A stretch of DNA of 64,000 bases from Lytechinus variegatus (taxonomy: Eukaryota > Echinodermata > Echinoidea > Temnopleuroida > Toxopneustidae): positions 5,081,059 to 5,145,058 of the forward strand of contig NC_054744.1 of the NCBI RefSeq assembly GCF_018143015.1, in the 5' to 3' direction. Shown here piece after piece: positions 45,245-55,346 of this stretch (position 1 is its first letter; each line of letters opens with the position of its first letter). The notes beneath the pieces were generated by a model, which saw only the letters and a program-made list of their open reading frames with translations, did not search any database and was not told the DNA's origin. The position numbers and the translations under genes were made by a program.

Positions 45245-46630
45245 ATGACCGACACGTCGTCATTGATGATGGATTCCGATCACATTGGTCAAAATAGTGG
45301 GGGAGATAATTGGTCTGTCGTTAATAACAAAACAGTAAGAAGAAAAAAGAGAAAAGTTAGAGAAGGCAGTAGCCAGAACATAGAGAATTTATCACCATGT
45401 CGAGGAGACTCGTCCTCGGATGGAAATGACCAATCAGTTTTTCAAACTCCAACTGCCTCCTCCAACCATAATAATATGACGGTATTAATTATGCCCATTG
45501 CCAAAGAAAGGTCACTGAGAAATGTTAATATGCGGACAGTTGCGAATGCAATCCATAATTGTTCTGGATCAGCACCTGCTAACATGAACTTCTTTAGGTC
45601 AGGCATTCTTATCAAGTGTGTAAATACTAGACAGTATAAGTTACTACATGACATTGAGGATATTGGTAACATACCGGTTAAAGCCATTGATAGAACAATC
45701 ACGCTAAAAGGTGTTATTTCTGACATCCCCACGGAAATGTCAGAGGAAGAATTACTCGCTGAGTTGAAATCACAACATGTAGTAAGTGTAAAGAGAATTA
45801 TGAGAAAGGGAAATAATAGGCCTAATGGTGCAAACAACAAAGAAACAAATTACCCTACTCGCAGCTTAATCATTTCCTTCGAAAAGGTGAAAACTCTACC
45901 AAAAGAGATTGCCTTGTGCTACCAGAAAAAAGAAGTAAAACAATACATCCCCCGACTTATCCGTTGCTTCCAATGTCAACGATTTGGACATACAATAGCT
46001 AATTGTCGCCAAAAACTTAGATGCGTCCGGTGTGGAGGTGAACATCCATTTGAGGAATGCAATCGCAAGGAAGAGCGAAACTGCGTTAATTGTGGAGGTA
46101 ACCACTCAGCCGCCTTTAGAGGATGTGAAGAAGCAATTAAGGCAAAAGAAATCTTAAAGATTAAGGTTGTCAATAAAATGAACTATGCACAGGCGCTCAA
46201 AAAATACAATGGGATGCAAAATGACAAAAATCTTGCTAATAATGATAGCGCGCCCTCCTATGCACAGGCTGTCAAGCCTAACTCCAAAAATGCTCAAAAA
46301 GACATTGGAAGCAAGGAAAGTCGACCGAATGAGATAACAATCGAGGCTGAAATTCATGATTCAACTTCAATTCATGAATCCGCACAAGTGGATCTCCCTG
46401 GCCCAACCCTAGTAGAAAATAAAGTGAAACAGGTTGAAACTAATAGATATATGCCAACCCCCCTGGCAAAAGAGAATTTCTTGATGTCAGCATCCAATGA
46501 AGATCTAATTACTTTCTTTGTAAAATTGTTTATGATTTTCTTCAAAGAACACTCAGAAGCCGAAGTTGTAACTCTCATTGAGTCTTCTGTTGAAAAACTT
46601 GTGGCTACCAATTCATCAAGAGCGAGCTAA
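45245..46630 (+). CDS. Retrotransposon ORF1 (gag-like, three zinc knuckles)
   Basis: A 461-residue protein that binds element RNA and probably chaperones it to the target. The start is taken as the ATG at 45245, the first in frame. The N-terminus is polar with a basic patch (RRKKRKVR, possible nuclear signal). A central region, residues ~80-215, fits the RNA-binding-like fold seen in related gag proteins, by position only. Three knuckles follow from about residues 241, 260 and 280: CFQCQRFGHTIANC, CVRCGGEHPFEEC and CVNCGGNHSAAFRGC. After these come two NYAQALKK/SYAQAVKP repeats common in Jockey/I gag proteins. No internal stop is present. Confidence 0.9.
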   Translation: MTDTSSLMMDSDHIGQNSGGDNWSVVNNKTVRRKKRKVREGSSQNIENLSPCRGDSSSDGNDQSVFQTPTASSNHNNMTVLIMPIAKERSLRNVNMRTVANAIHNCSGSAPANMNFFRSGILIKCVNTRQYKLLHDIEDIGNIPVKAIDRTITLKGVISDIPTEMSEEELLAELKSQHVVSVKRIMRKGNNRPNGANNKETNYPTRSLIISFEKVKTLPKEIALCYQKKEVKQYIPRLIRCFQCQRFGHTIANCRQKLRCVRCGGEHPFEECNRKEERNCVNCGGNHSAAFRGCEEAIKAKEILKIKVVNKMNYAQALKKYNGMQNDKNLANNDSAPSYAQAVKPNSKNAQKDIGSKESRPNEITIEAEIHDSTSIHESAQVDLPGPTLVENKVKQVETNRYMPTPLAKENFLMSASNEDLITFFVKLFMIFFKEHSEAEVVTLIESSVEKLVATNSSRAS

Positions 46631-46641
46631 TTAATTCATTC

Positions 46642-48519
46642 ATGACTGCACTTTTAGTCCTACAATGGAATGCACAAAGTATGATTGGACACGGTGATGA
46701 GTTAATAAAGTATTTAGAATGTAATAAGAATACACCTTTCCACCTCATCTGCATTCAAGAAACGTGGTTTTCAGAGGAACATATACTCCACATCCCGAAT
46801 TATAGCTGCTTCACTAGAAATAGAGATAAGCAGCGAGGTGGTGGATGTGCATTATATGTTCACGACTCTGTTCACTACGATTATCCTACAATACATGCAG
46901 ATATAGAAATGCAATTGATAAATTTATATATGCATAATTTTACTTTATCCGTTGTCAATTATTATAATCCTTGTAAGAGAATAGACGAAAACATTCTAAA
47001 TACTTTATTGCGCCATGTTAAGGACACTACGAAATTGTTATTATTAGGGGACTTTAACTCCCACAATACACTTTGGGGAAGCGATACAACAGATAATAAT
47101 GGGCTCCAGATAGAAGACTTCCTTATGCATCATGATTTGATGGTTCTTAATGATGGTTCAGGTACAAGATTGAATCCTGTAACAGGAAAAACCTCATGTT
47201 TAGATCTATCTATCATCTCCACTTCCTTAGCTATGAACTGTCATTGGTACACCCTTCCTAATAAATTTGGAAGTGATCACTTCCCAGTTATAACGGAAAT
47301 ATATACCGGTAAACAGATCTCGAAACAAGACGAAGACAGAGAGACTAAATACAAATGGTCCCTGAAAGGCATGAACTGGAATAATTTTAGTAATATATGT
47401 GAGAAAAACTATAAACAATATTATATGAATAATACTATTGATGTTAATATTCTTTATAAAAGATTTATGGACATTTTAGCAATGTCTCTAAATGAATCGG
47501 CACCCATTAAGAAAAGGGCGCATCGCAATCCAGTCCCATGGTGGACAAAGAAATGTTCCTTAAAAATCAAAGAAAGGAATAAAGCGAAAAATAAATTAAG
47601 AAAATGTCTATCAATTGAGAACCTGATTAGTTATAAGCAAAAGAAAGCTGAAGCTCAAAAAGAAATTCGACTTGCCAAACGTCAGTATTGGCAGTTATAC
47701 TGCTCTAAATTGAGTCGCTTCACTCCACTTGGTCAAATTTGGCGTTTTGTTAAAAGATTGAAAGGTGTCCCTAATCCAACAAGGCGTAACATGCCTGTAT
47801 TGTTCTTAGAGAATGGAGAAAAGCTTCTCAGTGATACAGACAAAGCCAACGCTTTTGCTCGATCTTTTGTACAAGTTGGAGAAACTACCAATGCTGACAG
47901 TTCGGATAAAGAGATCAATAGGCAGTTTGAAAATCTTCCTTTCGAGAACACAGGTAACATGCCTCTAGCAATTAACGAACAATTTCAGATGATAGAGTTA
48001 GAAAGTATCCTACAAGGTAAGAAACCCTCAACTCCAGGAGAAGATGGAATAGGTTATCAAGTGTACGAGCACCTGCCGGAGTCCCTTAAACATATGATGT
48101 TATATGTTATAAATAGGATCTGGGAAACCGGTACAATACCAGTGCCATGCAAGCACTCCATACTTATTCCCATGTTAAAGCATGACAAAAACCCATCCAA
48201 AACAGATTCTTATCGACCCATTGCACTCACGTCTTGTTTCATCAAAATTATGGAAAGTATGGTAAAAAAACGACTTCAAATGTACCTTGAAAAACACGTT
48301 TTACTATCTCCTATACAGAATGGATTCCGCAAAGGTCGAGGAACAATTGATAACATTGTTCATCTTGAGAATGAAATTCAAAAGAATTTGAAAACTGGTG
48401 TTAAAACATTAGCAATCTTTATAGACATAAAGAAAGCATTTGACTCCCTATGGACAAAGGGACTCCTAGTCAAATTAAGTAAATTAGGTTGTAAGCAGGA
48501 AACATTCTACTTTTCTTAA
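46642..48519 (+). CDS. Retrotransposon ORF2, part 1: AP endonuclease and RT fingers/palm
   Basis: This 625-residue frame starts 11 nt after ORF1. The endonuclease nicks target DNA for target-primed reverse transcription. Conserved residues are visible: QWNAQS (8-13), QETW (Glu40), GDFNSHNTLWG (136-146), SCLDLS (185-190) and SDHFPV (211-216). The reverse transcriptase begins around residue 440, with SYRPIALTSCF, QNGFRKGRGT and motif A FIDIKKAFDS (593-602, catalytic Asp595). The frame ends early at TAA 48517-48519, where a 1-nt length change in a T/A-rich stretch separates it from part 2. Confidence 0.9.
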   Translation: MTALLVLQWNAQSMIGHGDELIKYLECNKNTPFHLICIQETWFSEEHILHIPNYSCFTRNRDKQRGGGCALYVHDSVHYDYPTIHADIEMQLINLYMHNFTLSVVNYYNPCKRIDENILNTLLRHVKDTTKLLLLGDFNSHNTLWGSDTTDNNGLQIEDFLMHHDLMVLNDGSGTRLNPVTGKTSCLDLSIISTSLAMNCHWYTLPNKFGSDHFPVITEIYTGKQISKQDEDRETKYKWSLKGMNWNNFSNICEKNYKQYYMNNTIDVNILYKRFMDILAMSLNESAPIKKRAHRNPVPWWTKKCSLKIKERNKAKNKLRKCLSIENLISYKQKKAEAQKEIRLAKRQYWQLYCSKLSRFTPLGQIWRFVKRLKGVPNPTRRNMPVLFLENGEKLLSDTDKANAFARSFVQVGETTNADSSDKEINRQFENLPFENTGNMPLAINEQFQMIELESILQGKKPSTPGEDGIGYQVYEHLPESLKHMMLYVINRIWETGTIPVPCKHSILIPMLKHDKNPSKTDSYRPIALTSCFIKIMESMVKKRLQMYLEKHVLLSPIQNGFRKGRGTIDNIVHLENEIQKNLKTGVKTLAIFIDIKKAFDSLWTKGLLVKLSKLGCKQETFYFS

Positions 48520-50402
48520 AAAATCTATTGACACATCGCACTATTCAAGTTCGAGTAGGGGATCATCTTTCTGACATTATGGAAACCAATAATGGAATTC
48601 CTCAAGGCAGTAGCCTAAGTCCTGAATTATTTAATATTATGGTGCACGATATTCCAATTTCACCAACCATCCACAATCTCCTTTATGCCGATGATTGTGT
48701 AATATGGAAATCTGCCAATGATATAAGAGAGGGTACCAAAGAAATCCAGGAATATCTAAATATACTTTATGATTGGTTTCTCTCTTGGGGAATGATAATT
48801 TCTTGTGAAAAGACGGTCCCCGTACTTTTTTCTCATTCCCCTCGATATGATCCATGTCTCGAGATATATTTGGGGGACAACCTCCTAACGCCAAGGAAGG
48901 AGTACAAATATCTTGGTACTATTTTCGACTCTAGGCTAACATGGAGACCCCACATACATGAAGTAGTTCAAAGATGTAAAAAGAGAATTAACATTTTGAA
49001 ATGCTTATCTTATGCCAATTTCTGTGGTAATGTTGGAGAATTACTCCACGTATACCGGGCAATTATTCGGTCACTCATGGATTATTCATGTGAGGCTTAT
49101 GACTCTGCAACCACAAATGTTAAAAATATTCTTAACTCCTGCCAATATCAGGCACTCGCCATATGCGCGGGAGCAAAAAGGGGCACTTCCCTTCGAACTC
49201 TTCAAGTAGAACTTGGAGAAATGCCCCTAGATATACGACGTGAAATGCTGAGCGTAAGACTCAAGAAACGCATAGATAGTATACTAAATCATCCATTGAA
49301 ACAAGATCTTCAAGACTGTTGGCAGTTTCAGTTTTACTCTGACAAGAACACGAGGAAGCCGTTCGGGGAAAGAATATCGAAATTACCCCAGCCTCTCCAA
49401 TATGAAATTGAATATATGTACTCGTATACTTTTATACCTTATTGGCATTACCGGTCACCAATAATATCCACGGAGATATCCGATTATATATCGAAAAGTG
49501 ACAATTTAACATTCCAGAAACAAACAAGTCTTGAATTAATACACAGGAAGTGGTATAACTTCTTACAAATCTTCACTGATGGTTCGAAGTCTCCTGAAAC
49601 AGGAAAAGCAGCGGCAGCATTTCACGTACCCTATTACAAATATATACATTCAATGAGACTCCAAGATAATACATCGTCTTATAGATCAGAGCTTGCAGCG
49701 ATTATACTAGCATTAAATTGGTTGAACCAATTACCTGGCCTTTATACAGGAGCGGTCGTATTTTGTGATTCACTCAGCGCACTAGAGGCAATCAAAACTA
49801 AAAAAGAAACTAACTTTGTGAATGAAATTTTGTTAATGTATACACAATTGTATAATAAAGGAATAACAGTGTATTTTGAATGGATCCCAGGTCATTGTGA
49901 TATCAGGAACAATGAGGTGGTGGATATCGCAGCCAAACAAGGTTTACGGCACAGCCAGATTGATGTAAATAACAAAATTAGTAAGCATGAATCAAACTGC
50001 ATTCTTAAAACGTACTTCACACAAATATGGCAAAAAAAATGGGATGAAACACAATCACCTTTGAAGGACATTCAAAAATCAGTTTCGAAAACTTTCAAAT
50101 GTGTTCTAAACCAGAGATATAACACATCTATTTTACTTTGTCTCCGAATGAACAATATTGATCTTAACGAGAATAGACGGCTTGTCAACAACCATGAAAC
50201 AGGTCTATGCTCATTCTGTGCTGTGCCGGAAACAACTCTCCACTATCTCACAAAATGTCCAGAATACTCACAAGAAAGGGAAAGGCTCTTACTTGAAATA
50301 AATGAAAGCGAATTGGATATAAAGAGACTTCTCAATTCAGCAGAGTACTCGCATCAAAAAGCTTTGGTATCCTTCGTAAGAAGGACCCAAAGATTCACAT
50401 AG
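48516..50402 (+). CDS. Retrotransposon ORF2, part 2: rest of RT, RNase H, C-terminal finger
   Basis: This continues ORF2 in the -1 frame; it has no start of its own, and homology begins at 48516. Numbered from 48528, RT motif B is NGIPQGSSLSP (22-32), motif C is LLYADD (51-56), and the thumb-side motif YKYLGTIFDSRLTW follows. RNase H residues are FTDGSK (Asp351), SELAAI (Glu388), FCDSLSA (Asp414), and GHCDIRNNEVVD (His456, Asp466). A finger CSFCAVPETTLHYLTKC starts at about 561. All catalytic positions are kept, so only the frame break stops this from being a complete polyprotein. Confidence 0.9.
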   Translation, partial: LKNLLTHRTIQVRVGDHLSDIMETNNGIPQGSSLSPELFNIMVHDIPISPTIHNLLYADDCVIWKSANDIREGTKEIQEYLNILYDWFLSWGMIISCEKTVPVLFSHSPRYDPCLEIYLGDNLLTPRKEYKYLGTIFDSRLTWRPHIHEVVQRCKKRINILKCLSYANFCGNVGELLHVYRAIIRSLMDYSCEAYDSATTNVKNILNSCQYQALAICAGAKRGTSLRTLQVELGEMPLDIRREMLSVRLKKRIDSILNHPLKQDLQDCWQFQFYSDKNTRKPFGERISKLPQPLQYEIEYMYSYTFIPYWHYRSPIISTEISDYISKSDNLTFQKQTSLELIHRKWYNFLQIFTDGSKSPETGKAAAAFHVPYYKYIHSMRLQDNTSSYRSELAAIILALNWLNQLPGLYTGAVVFCDSLSALEAIKTKKETNFVNEILLMYTQLYNKGITVYFEWIPGHCDIRNNEVVDIAAKQGLRHSQIDVNNKISKHESNCILKTYFTQIWQKKWDETQSPLKDIQKSVSKTFKCVLNQRYNTSILLCLRMNNIDLNENRRLVNNHETGLCSFCAVPETTLHYLTKCPEYSQERERLLLEINESELDIKRLLNSAEYSHQKALVSFVRRTQRFT

Positions 50403-50526
50403 TATATTCGAGTCATTTTAAACATATTGTTAATTGAAACAATTGAACGTTGTATTAGTTCCATTCATATATGAATATTGATATGTTTGTTGAGTCTTAT
50501 AAACCCATGTTGGGAAAAAAAAAAAA

Positions 50527-51800
50527 GATATATATATATATAATGATATACGTGTTAGATATGAATGTGTTAGATATGAATGCATTGCATATATGTCTTC
50601 CGTATGATCTTATTAATTTGTAAACATTTGATATATTGAACAAACTATGAGATGTGAAAATTAACCCAATGCACGATAACTGCACAAGACTCAGAACGTT
50701 TGTTTTGTCTCGAACCTAACCATTTGTATTAACATAGAGCTATTTTGAAACTCGGTTGAAGGAGATCACTTCGTCAACAGACATCACACAGCCTTGACTG
50801 GTATTGGGGGGGCCTAAGGCTACGCATGCGCATCATGCAGTAGCTGAGAAACCTGATCAATGTACCGATCCGGGCTTGGCCAGAAAATACATCATAAGTG
50901 GTTAAGTGATTTGTGATGACAGTCTGTTGTGAATCTCCAAAATTGCGCGAATAATGCAGCGCCGTACCTGACTTTTACTGAATTGATTTAAGTACAGAAA
51001 AAAATTATAAATAAAATTACCGCAAATTATGCTGGCGCAAATATTCACTACTGAATGACACGCGCCGTATAAGCTAAAACAACAACAACAACAAGTAGAC
51101 TAGTTATTTCATATTTGCCCGTATTAGATTACTATTAGTATACAGGGATATTGAGACCAAATGAGAGTGCTAAAATTTAATAGTAAAAATAAATTCATTG
51201 ACCTCGGCTCAGGTCACCGTCTTTTTCACGACTTGCCATCTTCCAATATTCTTGATATGAAACCTGATATGTTTCCTTTTACTAGATTTTTGGCATCGAC
51301 ACTTGACAGGAAAATTTCCAAGATTTCTTATGATTTTGTTTGCCAAAACTAATTTTTGCTATTTACCGGGGCTCTTCCCGTGAGTAGCTAGATACAAACA
51401 TACAGACTATAAATATATTAAATTCTACAAAGTGAAATTCAATAAAAAAAATAGCAAAATCGCTTTCCTTGGCCTGAAAAGTGATTTTGCATGTCTCTTG
51501 TACCACGGAAGAAAAATGAACATAAATGTATGGGTGTTTGTCTTGATTTGCAGATAGTGTTTGGAAAATCATGTACCGAGGAAAAGTAGTCAAAAAGTCA
51601 GTCAAAGTTGAAATTGTAACTGAATTGAAAGTCTGAATGTTATATAAAATGGCTTTATAGGTTTGCCTTATAGCCTACTCTTGCATAGATATTTTCTAGC
51701 TTTATTTTGTTCTTTCTCACTCCAGTCAATTTTTCTACTTTGTCACCAGCTCTGAGAGTTTTTTATTTGGTGAGCCTCAAAGTTGGTTGAACAGCTGTTT
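50527..51800. other. LSM6 upstream region: no gene recognised
   Basis: A (TA)n run and a TTAGATATGAATG duplication at 50530-50590 follow the LINE tail, with AACAACAACAACAACAA at 51078. The LSM6 promoter and 5' untranslated region should lie in the last part. I see no decisive TATA box. Confidence 0.45.
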
Positions 51801-51829
51801 CAAGTAGTGACCGACTTGCTCTGTGCATC

Positions 51830-51938
51830 ATGAGTACTGCTACTACTACAGCCAGGAAACAAACTCCTAGCGATTTCTTAAAGCTCATCATCGGCAAACC
51901 AGTTGTTGTCAAACTGAATTCAGGTGTAGATTACAGAG
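51830..51938 (+). CDS. LSM6: LSM6 exon 1
   Basis: ATG at 51830 (CATCATGAGT), residues 1-36 plus one base, donor AGAG|GTGAGA. The segment MSTATTTARKQTPSDF is slightly longer than the usual MSLRKQTPSDF start. Confidence 0.95.
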
Positions 51939-53559
51939 GTGAGAAAAGGGCATTCTTCTCTCAGGACTTTCATTTTCTTTTTTTTTTCTTCTAGGTCTAT
52001 TCAGTATATAAAAATCTGGTGTTTATTCCTTATTTTTTTATGGTCCCTTTTCCCATTTCTTCCTTAACTGCATCTATGGCTTTTGTATCTGTATTCTCCT
52101 GCTAATTTGTTTATTTTTCCCACCTTTTTTCTTCTTTTTTATCACCTTCCTGCTTCTATTTCTTCATTTAAAAAAAAATCGTCATATATATATTTTTGAA
52201 GGTGTAAAAAATTGGTGTTGATCCTGTGTCTTTGTATCAAGACACGCTATTACATGCAAGCTTCTATAAAAGACATATTAATTCATTGTGAACTGTAAAT
52301 AATGCAATATATTAAATTTCGGATACACAACAAATATGGATCAGCTCACAGATGATGTCACAGAATAATCAGAACAGAAAATTTGTTGTACTGTTTAGTC
52401 TTCATATTATCCTTCTGTACCTTTTGTAATCTCATGAAATTTATTATTATCATTTTACTAGTATTTTTTTTCTTATTTTCATTTTTATTATTATTATTAC
52501 TATTATTATCATCATCATAATTATCATCTTCGTCATCATCACCATTGTCATCATCGTCACCATTATCATACTCTTCATCATCATCAGCATCACCATCATC
52601 ATTAAGTACTATCATTACTACCATCTTTTTGATAGGAGTTCTTGCCTGCTTGGATGGATACATGAACATCGCCTTGGAGCAGACAGAAGAGTATGTCAAC
52701 GGTCAGCTCAAGAACAAATATGGTGATGCTTTCATCAGGGGAAATAATGGTATGCTCTATTAACACCTTCAAACTAACCCCAAACCGACTAATGCTATCC
52801 AATATTTCTATTCACATGGTATTCAATTTGCATAATTTAGCGTTTCAGAACGCATGCACCACCAGCATTTATCGTCATGAGAGGCATGCTGGTCGACACA
52901 TCTTTTTCTGAAGACATACTAAATAGTCAAGTGAAAACAGAAATATATCTTACCCAATGATCGCAGGGAGAATGAGAATAAATCAGTGGCGGATCCAAAT
53001 TTGTAATGTACATATACCGTTTTTACCAAAGTGTTGCCCCCCCCCCCCCTTTGAAAGTGAGGATTTTTTTTCTTTGCTCGTCAAATTTTCCGCGAAAGAA
53101 ATGACCTTCAATTTTATTTTTTGCTTGTCAAATTTTCATTGAGAAAATGTGCTCTCCCCCTCCCCCTTTGGAAAATCCTGGATCCACCCCTGGGATTAAA
53201 TGATGAAAACTAGAAGTGAGATCCCTTGAAAAATGTACCGAGGTTGGTAAAAACTTTGAAACTTTTTTTGTGTGCGTGGTACCTTGCCAAAAATTCAGAG
53301 CAGCATTTTTTTCCCCACAGGATTACCACTAGCAGCCTTTCATTACATTTCATCATAGCCATAATAATGGGGAATGCATGATAGCCACTATGAAAAAACA
53401 CAGAAAAACCATTATAACAGGATTCCTGCCAACAGACACGGCCCAGACTTTTGGCAAGTTACCTTATAGTCACTGAAATACATGCAGTGCTTTGAAATCA
53501 ATTTTGTATTCCATCCATTTCTTCCAGTCTTATACATCAGCATGCAAAAGAGGTTCTGA
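51830..53559 (+). CDS. LSM6: U6 snRNA-associated Sm-like protein LSm6 (three exons, complete)
   Basis: LSm6 is a subunit of the heptameric LSm1-7 (cytoplasmic mRNA decapping and decay) and LSm2-8 (U6 snRNA 3'-end binding in the nucleus) rings. The exons 51830-51938, 52636-52749 and 53528-53559 join in phase and give 84 residues. Nearly the whole family sequence is visible: RKQTPSDFLKLIIGKPVVVK, LNSGVDYRGVLACLDGYMNI (Sm1), ALEQTEEYVNGQLKNKYGDA and FIRGNNVLYISMQKRF (Sm2 includes IRGNNVLYI). The human protein is 80 residues long; here the N-terminus is extended by a Ser/Thr/Ala stretch and the C-terminus reads MQKRF. All splice sites are GT-AG. Confidence 0.97.
52445..52618 (+). repeat. TTA/TCA trinucleotide microsatellite before LSM6 exon 2
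   Basis: (TTA)n grading into (TCATCA)n ends about 18 nt before the exon 2 acceptor and so supplies much of the branch-point and pyrimidine-tract region. Confidence 0.88.
52636..52749 (+). CDS. LSM6: LSM6 exon 2 (Sm fold core)
   Basis: Acceptor CTTTTTGATAG and donor AATG|GTATGC. It codes VLACLDGYMNIALEQ through FIRGNN, almost identical to the vertebrate protein. Confidence 0.96.
53528..53559 (+). CDS. LSM6: LSM6 exon 3 (last 10 codons)
   Basis: Acceptor ATTTCTTCCAG, then TCTTATACATCAGCATGCAA and TGA at 53557-53559. It codes VLYISMQKRF, completing the Sm2 motif, and is too short to be found without the family sequence. Confidence 0.93.
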
Positions 53560-54009
53560 CGACACCATGGAGAGCTCCACGCTTATCTTAGCATTGTAAA
53601 TATTCTCTTAGAACTGTGCCGTGAGAGGTCAGTATGTCTGGAAAGGCCCTAAGTCTCAAGAATTGCAAGAAGCAGGATGGAAGAGTTGACAAGCTTCTGG
53701 ACTGAAGAACTGTTGAGGATGAGCCTTAGAACAGTATCAACACTGGGTTATAATGAAAATGAGCGACAATGGCAGCGGCAGACATATTTTGTGGTGACAT
53801 AAAGATGCTCCTCTTTAGATCAGGGCCTCATGATACAAATTTTACAACCAATTGCGAACTACGAACAATTTTGACTGGACTGCAGAGGGTATGTTGAGCA
53901 ATATACACAAGCTCCGGTGATCTTGATTGGTGTCTGTCATTTTGCAATCGATTGCATACTTTTGTGTTACAAGGCCATAGAGATGTTACTGAAAGAGTTG
54001 CATTTGGCT

Positions 54010-54775
54010 TTAACCCTATCTAGGCCGGGGGGTGGGGGGGCCTCGGAGGCCCCCCCCCTCAACGAATCGAGCGATATTTTCCCCGCACGAATTTTTTTGA
54101 CCTCACTGCTCGCTGACTTTTTACTTTCAAGTCTTGCGCAACTTCTGAGACCAATTTTGCGTCACCCAGGTATGTGGTTCCGAAATTACGCAACATTATG
54201 TAAGTGCATGTCAGACCGAAAATTGCTCAAAAACGTGATTTCGTGTACAAAGTCAATGCAAATTGTGTTTTCAACCAAAATTCATAAATGTATGATTATT
54301 TTTAGTTTTGCGGGTCTAAATGTATTGGTTTTATGCTTTTTATGATCACAAAAGAGTCCCCAACAAATTTCATTGAAAAAAGGTCCAAAAAACAAAGAAA
54401 TACATGAGAAATTGCAAAAACAATATAATACATAAGAAAATGATTTGATATTGCAATTTTTTTCATTTACACTTGCTAAGAACACCACAAAGAGTTTCTA
54501 TGCCAAAAATTAGTACATTTGGAGCTTTATTTAGGGAGTTAGAGGAAAAAGTATGATTTTGCATACTAATTATGCAAATTAGCATACCGGTAATCACTTG
54601 TAGAGATTCGCATTAAATAAATTACTATACCATCTTGTAGATTATGTCCCAGGCAACCTGCATGCCATTTTTCAGCGTGATCGCGCGGCCGAGATCTTAA
54701 GGGGGGCCTGGGAGCCCCCCCCCCCCCCCCCCGGCAATATGAACTCCCAAAATACCCTGGCCTAGATAGGGTTAA
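54010..54775. mobile_element. TTAA MITE, TIR CCCTATCTAGGCC
   Basis: TTAACCCTATCTAGGCCGGG and TGGCCTAGATAGGGTTAA form the ends, with G runs and C runs just inside. The interior has no coding frame. The right TTAA is shared with the next element. Confidence 0.85.
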
Positions 54776-55346
54776 AGGGATGGTCCGGGCTGAAAGTATG
54801 TATAGCTTAATAAATAGAGTAGAATTCAATGAGCAAAATGCTGAAAACTTCATCAAAATCGGGTAACAAATAACAAAGTTATTGAATTTTAAAGTTTAGC
54901 AATATTTTGTGAAAACAGTCGTCATGAATATTCATTTGGTGGGCTAATGATGTCACATCTCCACTTGTTCTTGTGTATTTTATTGTATGAAATTAAGTTT
55001 ATTCAATTTTTTTCCTCCAAGAACTAGAAAAATTGGATTGACAACTGATTCAGTGCCTTAGATATTTATTGCTGAAACTTATTTCATTATAAGGGAGACA
55101 TATTCACACAAGTATGAAAAAAAATTATGATTTTATGTAATAACATAACATGGTAAGTAGAAATGTGACATCATCAGCCCATCTAATGAATATTCATGAC
55201 GACTGTTTTCACAAAATATTGCTAAATTTTAAACTTTAATAACTTTATTTGTTATCCGATTTTGATGAAATTTTCAGGATTTTGCTCAGTGAATTCTACG
55301 CTATGTAATAAGATATAAATATTTTCAGCCCAGACCATCCCTTTAA
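54772..55346. mobile_element. TTAA MITE, TIR AAAGGGATGGTCYGGGCTGAAA
   Basis: TTAAAGGGATGGTCCGGGCT and AGCCCAGACCATCCCTTTAA are the termini. The arms extend over ~200 bp (GTCGTCATGAATATTCATTT and its complement). Related pieces lie at 34734 and, more distantly, 7936. Confidence 0.88.

Larger units (their letters stand above)
45000..50526 (+). mobile_element. Near-full-length RNase H-bearing non-LTR retrotransposon (I/Nimb/Jockey-group)
   Basis: The layout is a 5' leader, ORF1 with three CCHC knuckles (45245-46630), an 11-nt gap, then ORF2 with AP endonuclease, reverse transcriptase, RNase H and a C-terminal CCHH-like finger (46642-50402), a ~110-nt 3' untranslated region and an A tail at 50515-50526. 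RNase H downstream of RT is characteristic of the I, Nimb, Ingi and related groups. The only coding defect seen is one frame break at about 48511-48523. The 5' boundary near 45000 is estimated and no target-site duplication was identified. Confidence 0.88.

Noticed and set aside
45442-46611. Minus-strand frames opposite retrotransposon ORF1
   Set aside because: They are antisense shadows of the ORF1 coding frame.
48511-48523. Programmed -1 frameshift site in ORF2
   Set aside because: The codons before the stop (TTT TCT) do not allow re-pairing one base back, and no slippery heptamer is present. A simple indel explains it better.
52358-52699. Asp/Asn-rich minus-strand frame
   Set aside because: It is the translation of the TCA/TTA microsatellite in LSM6 intron 1.
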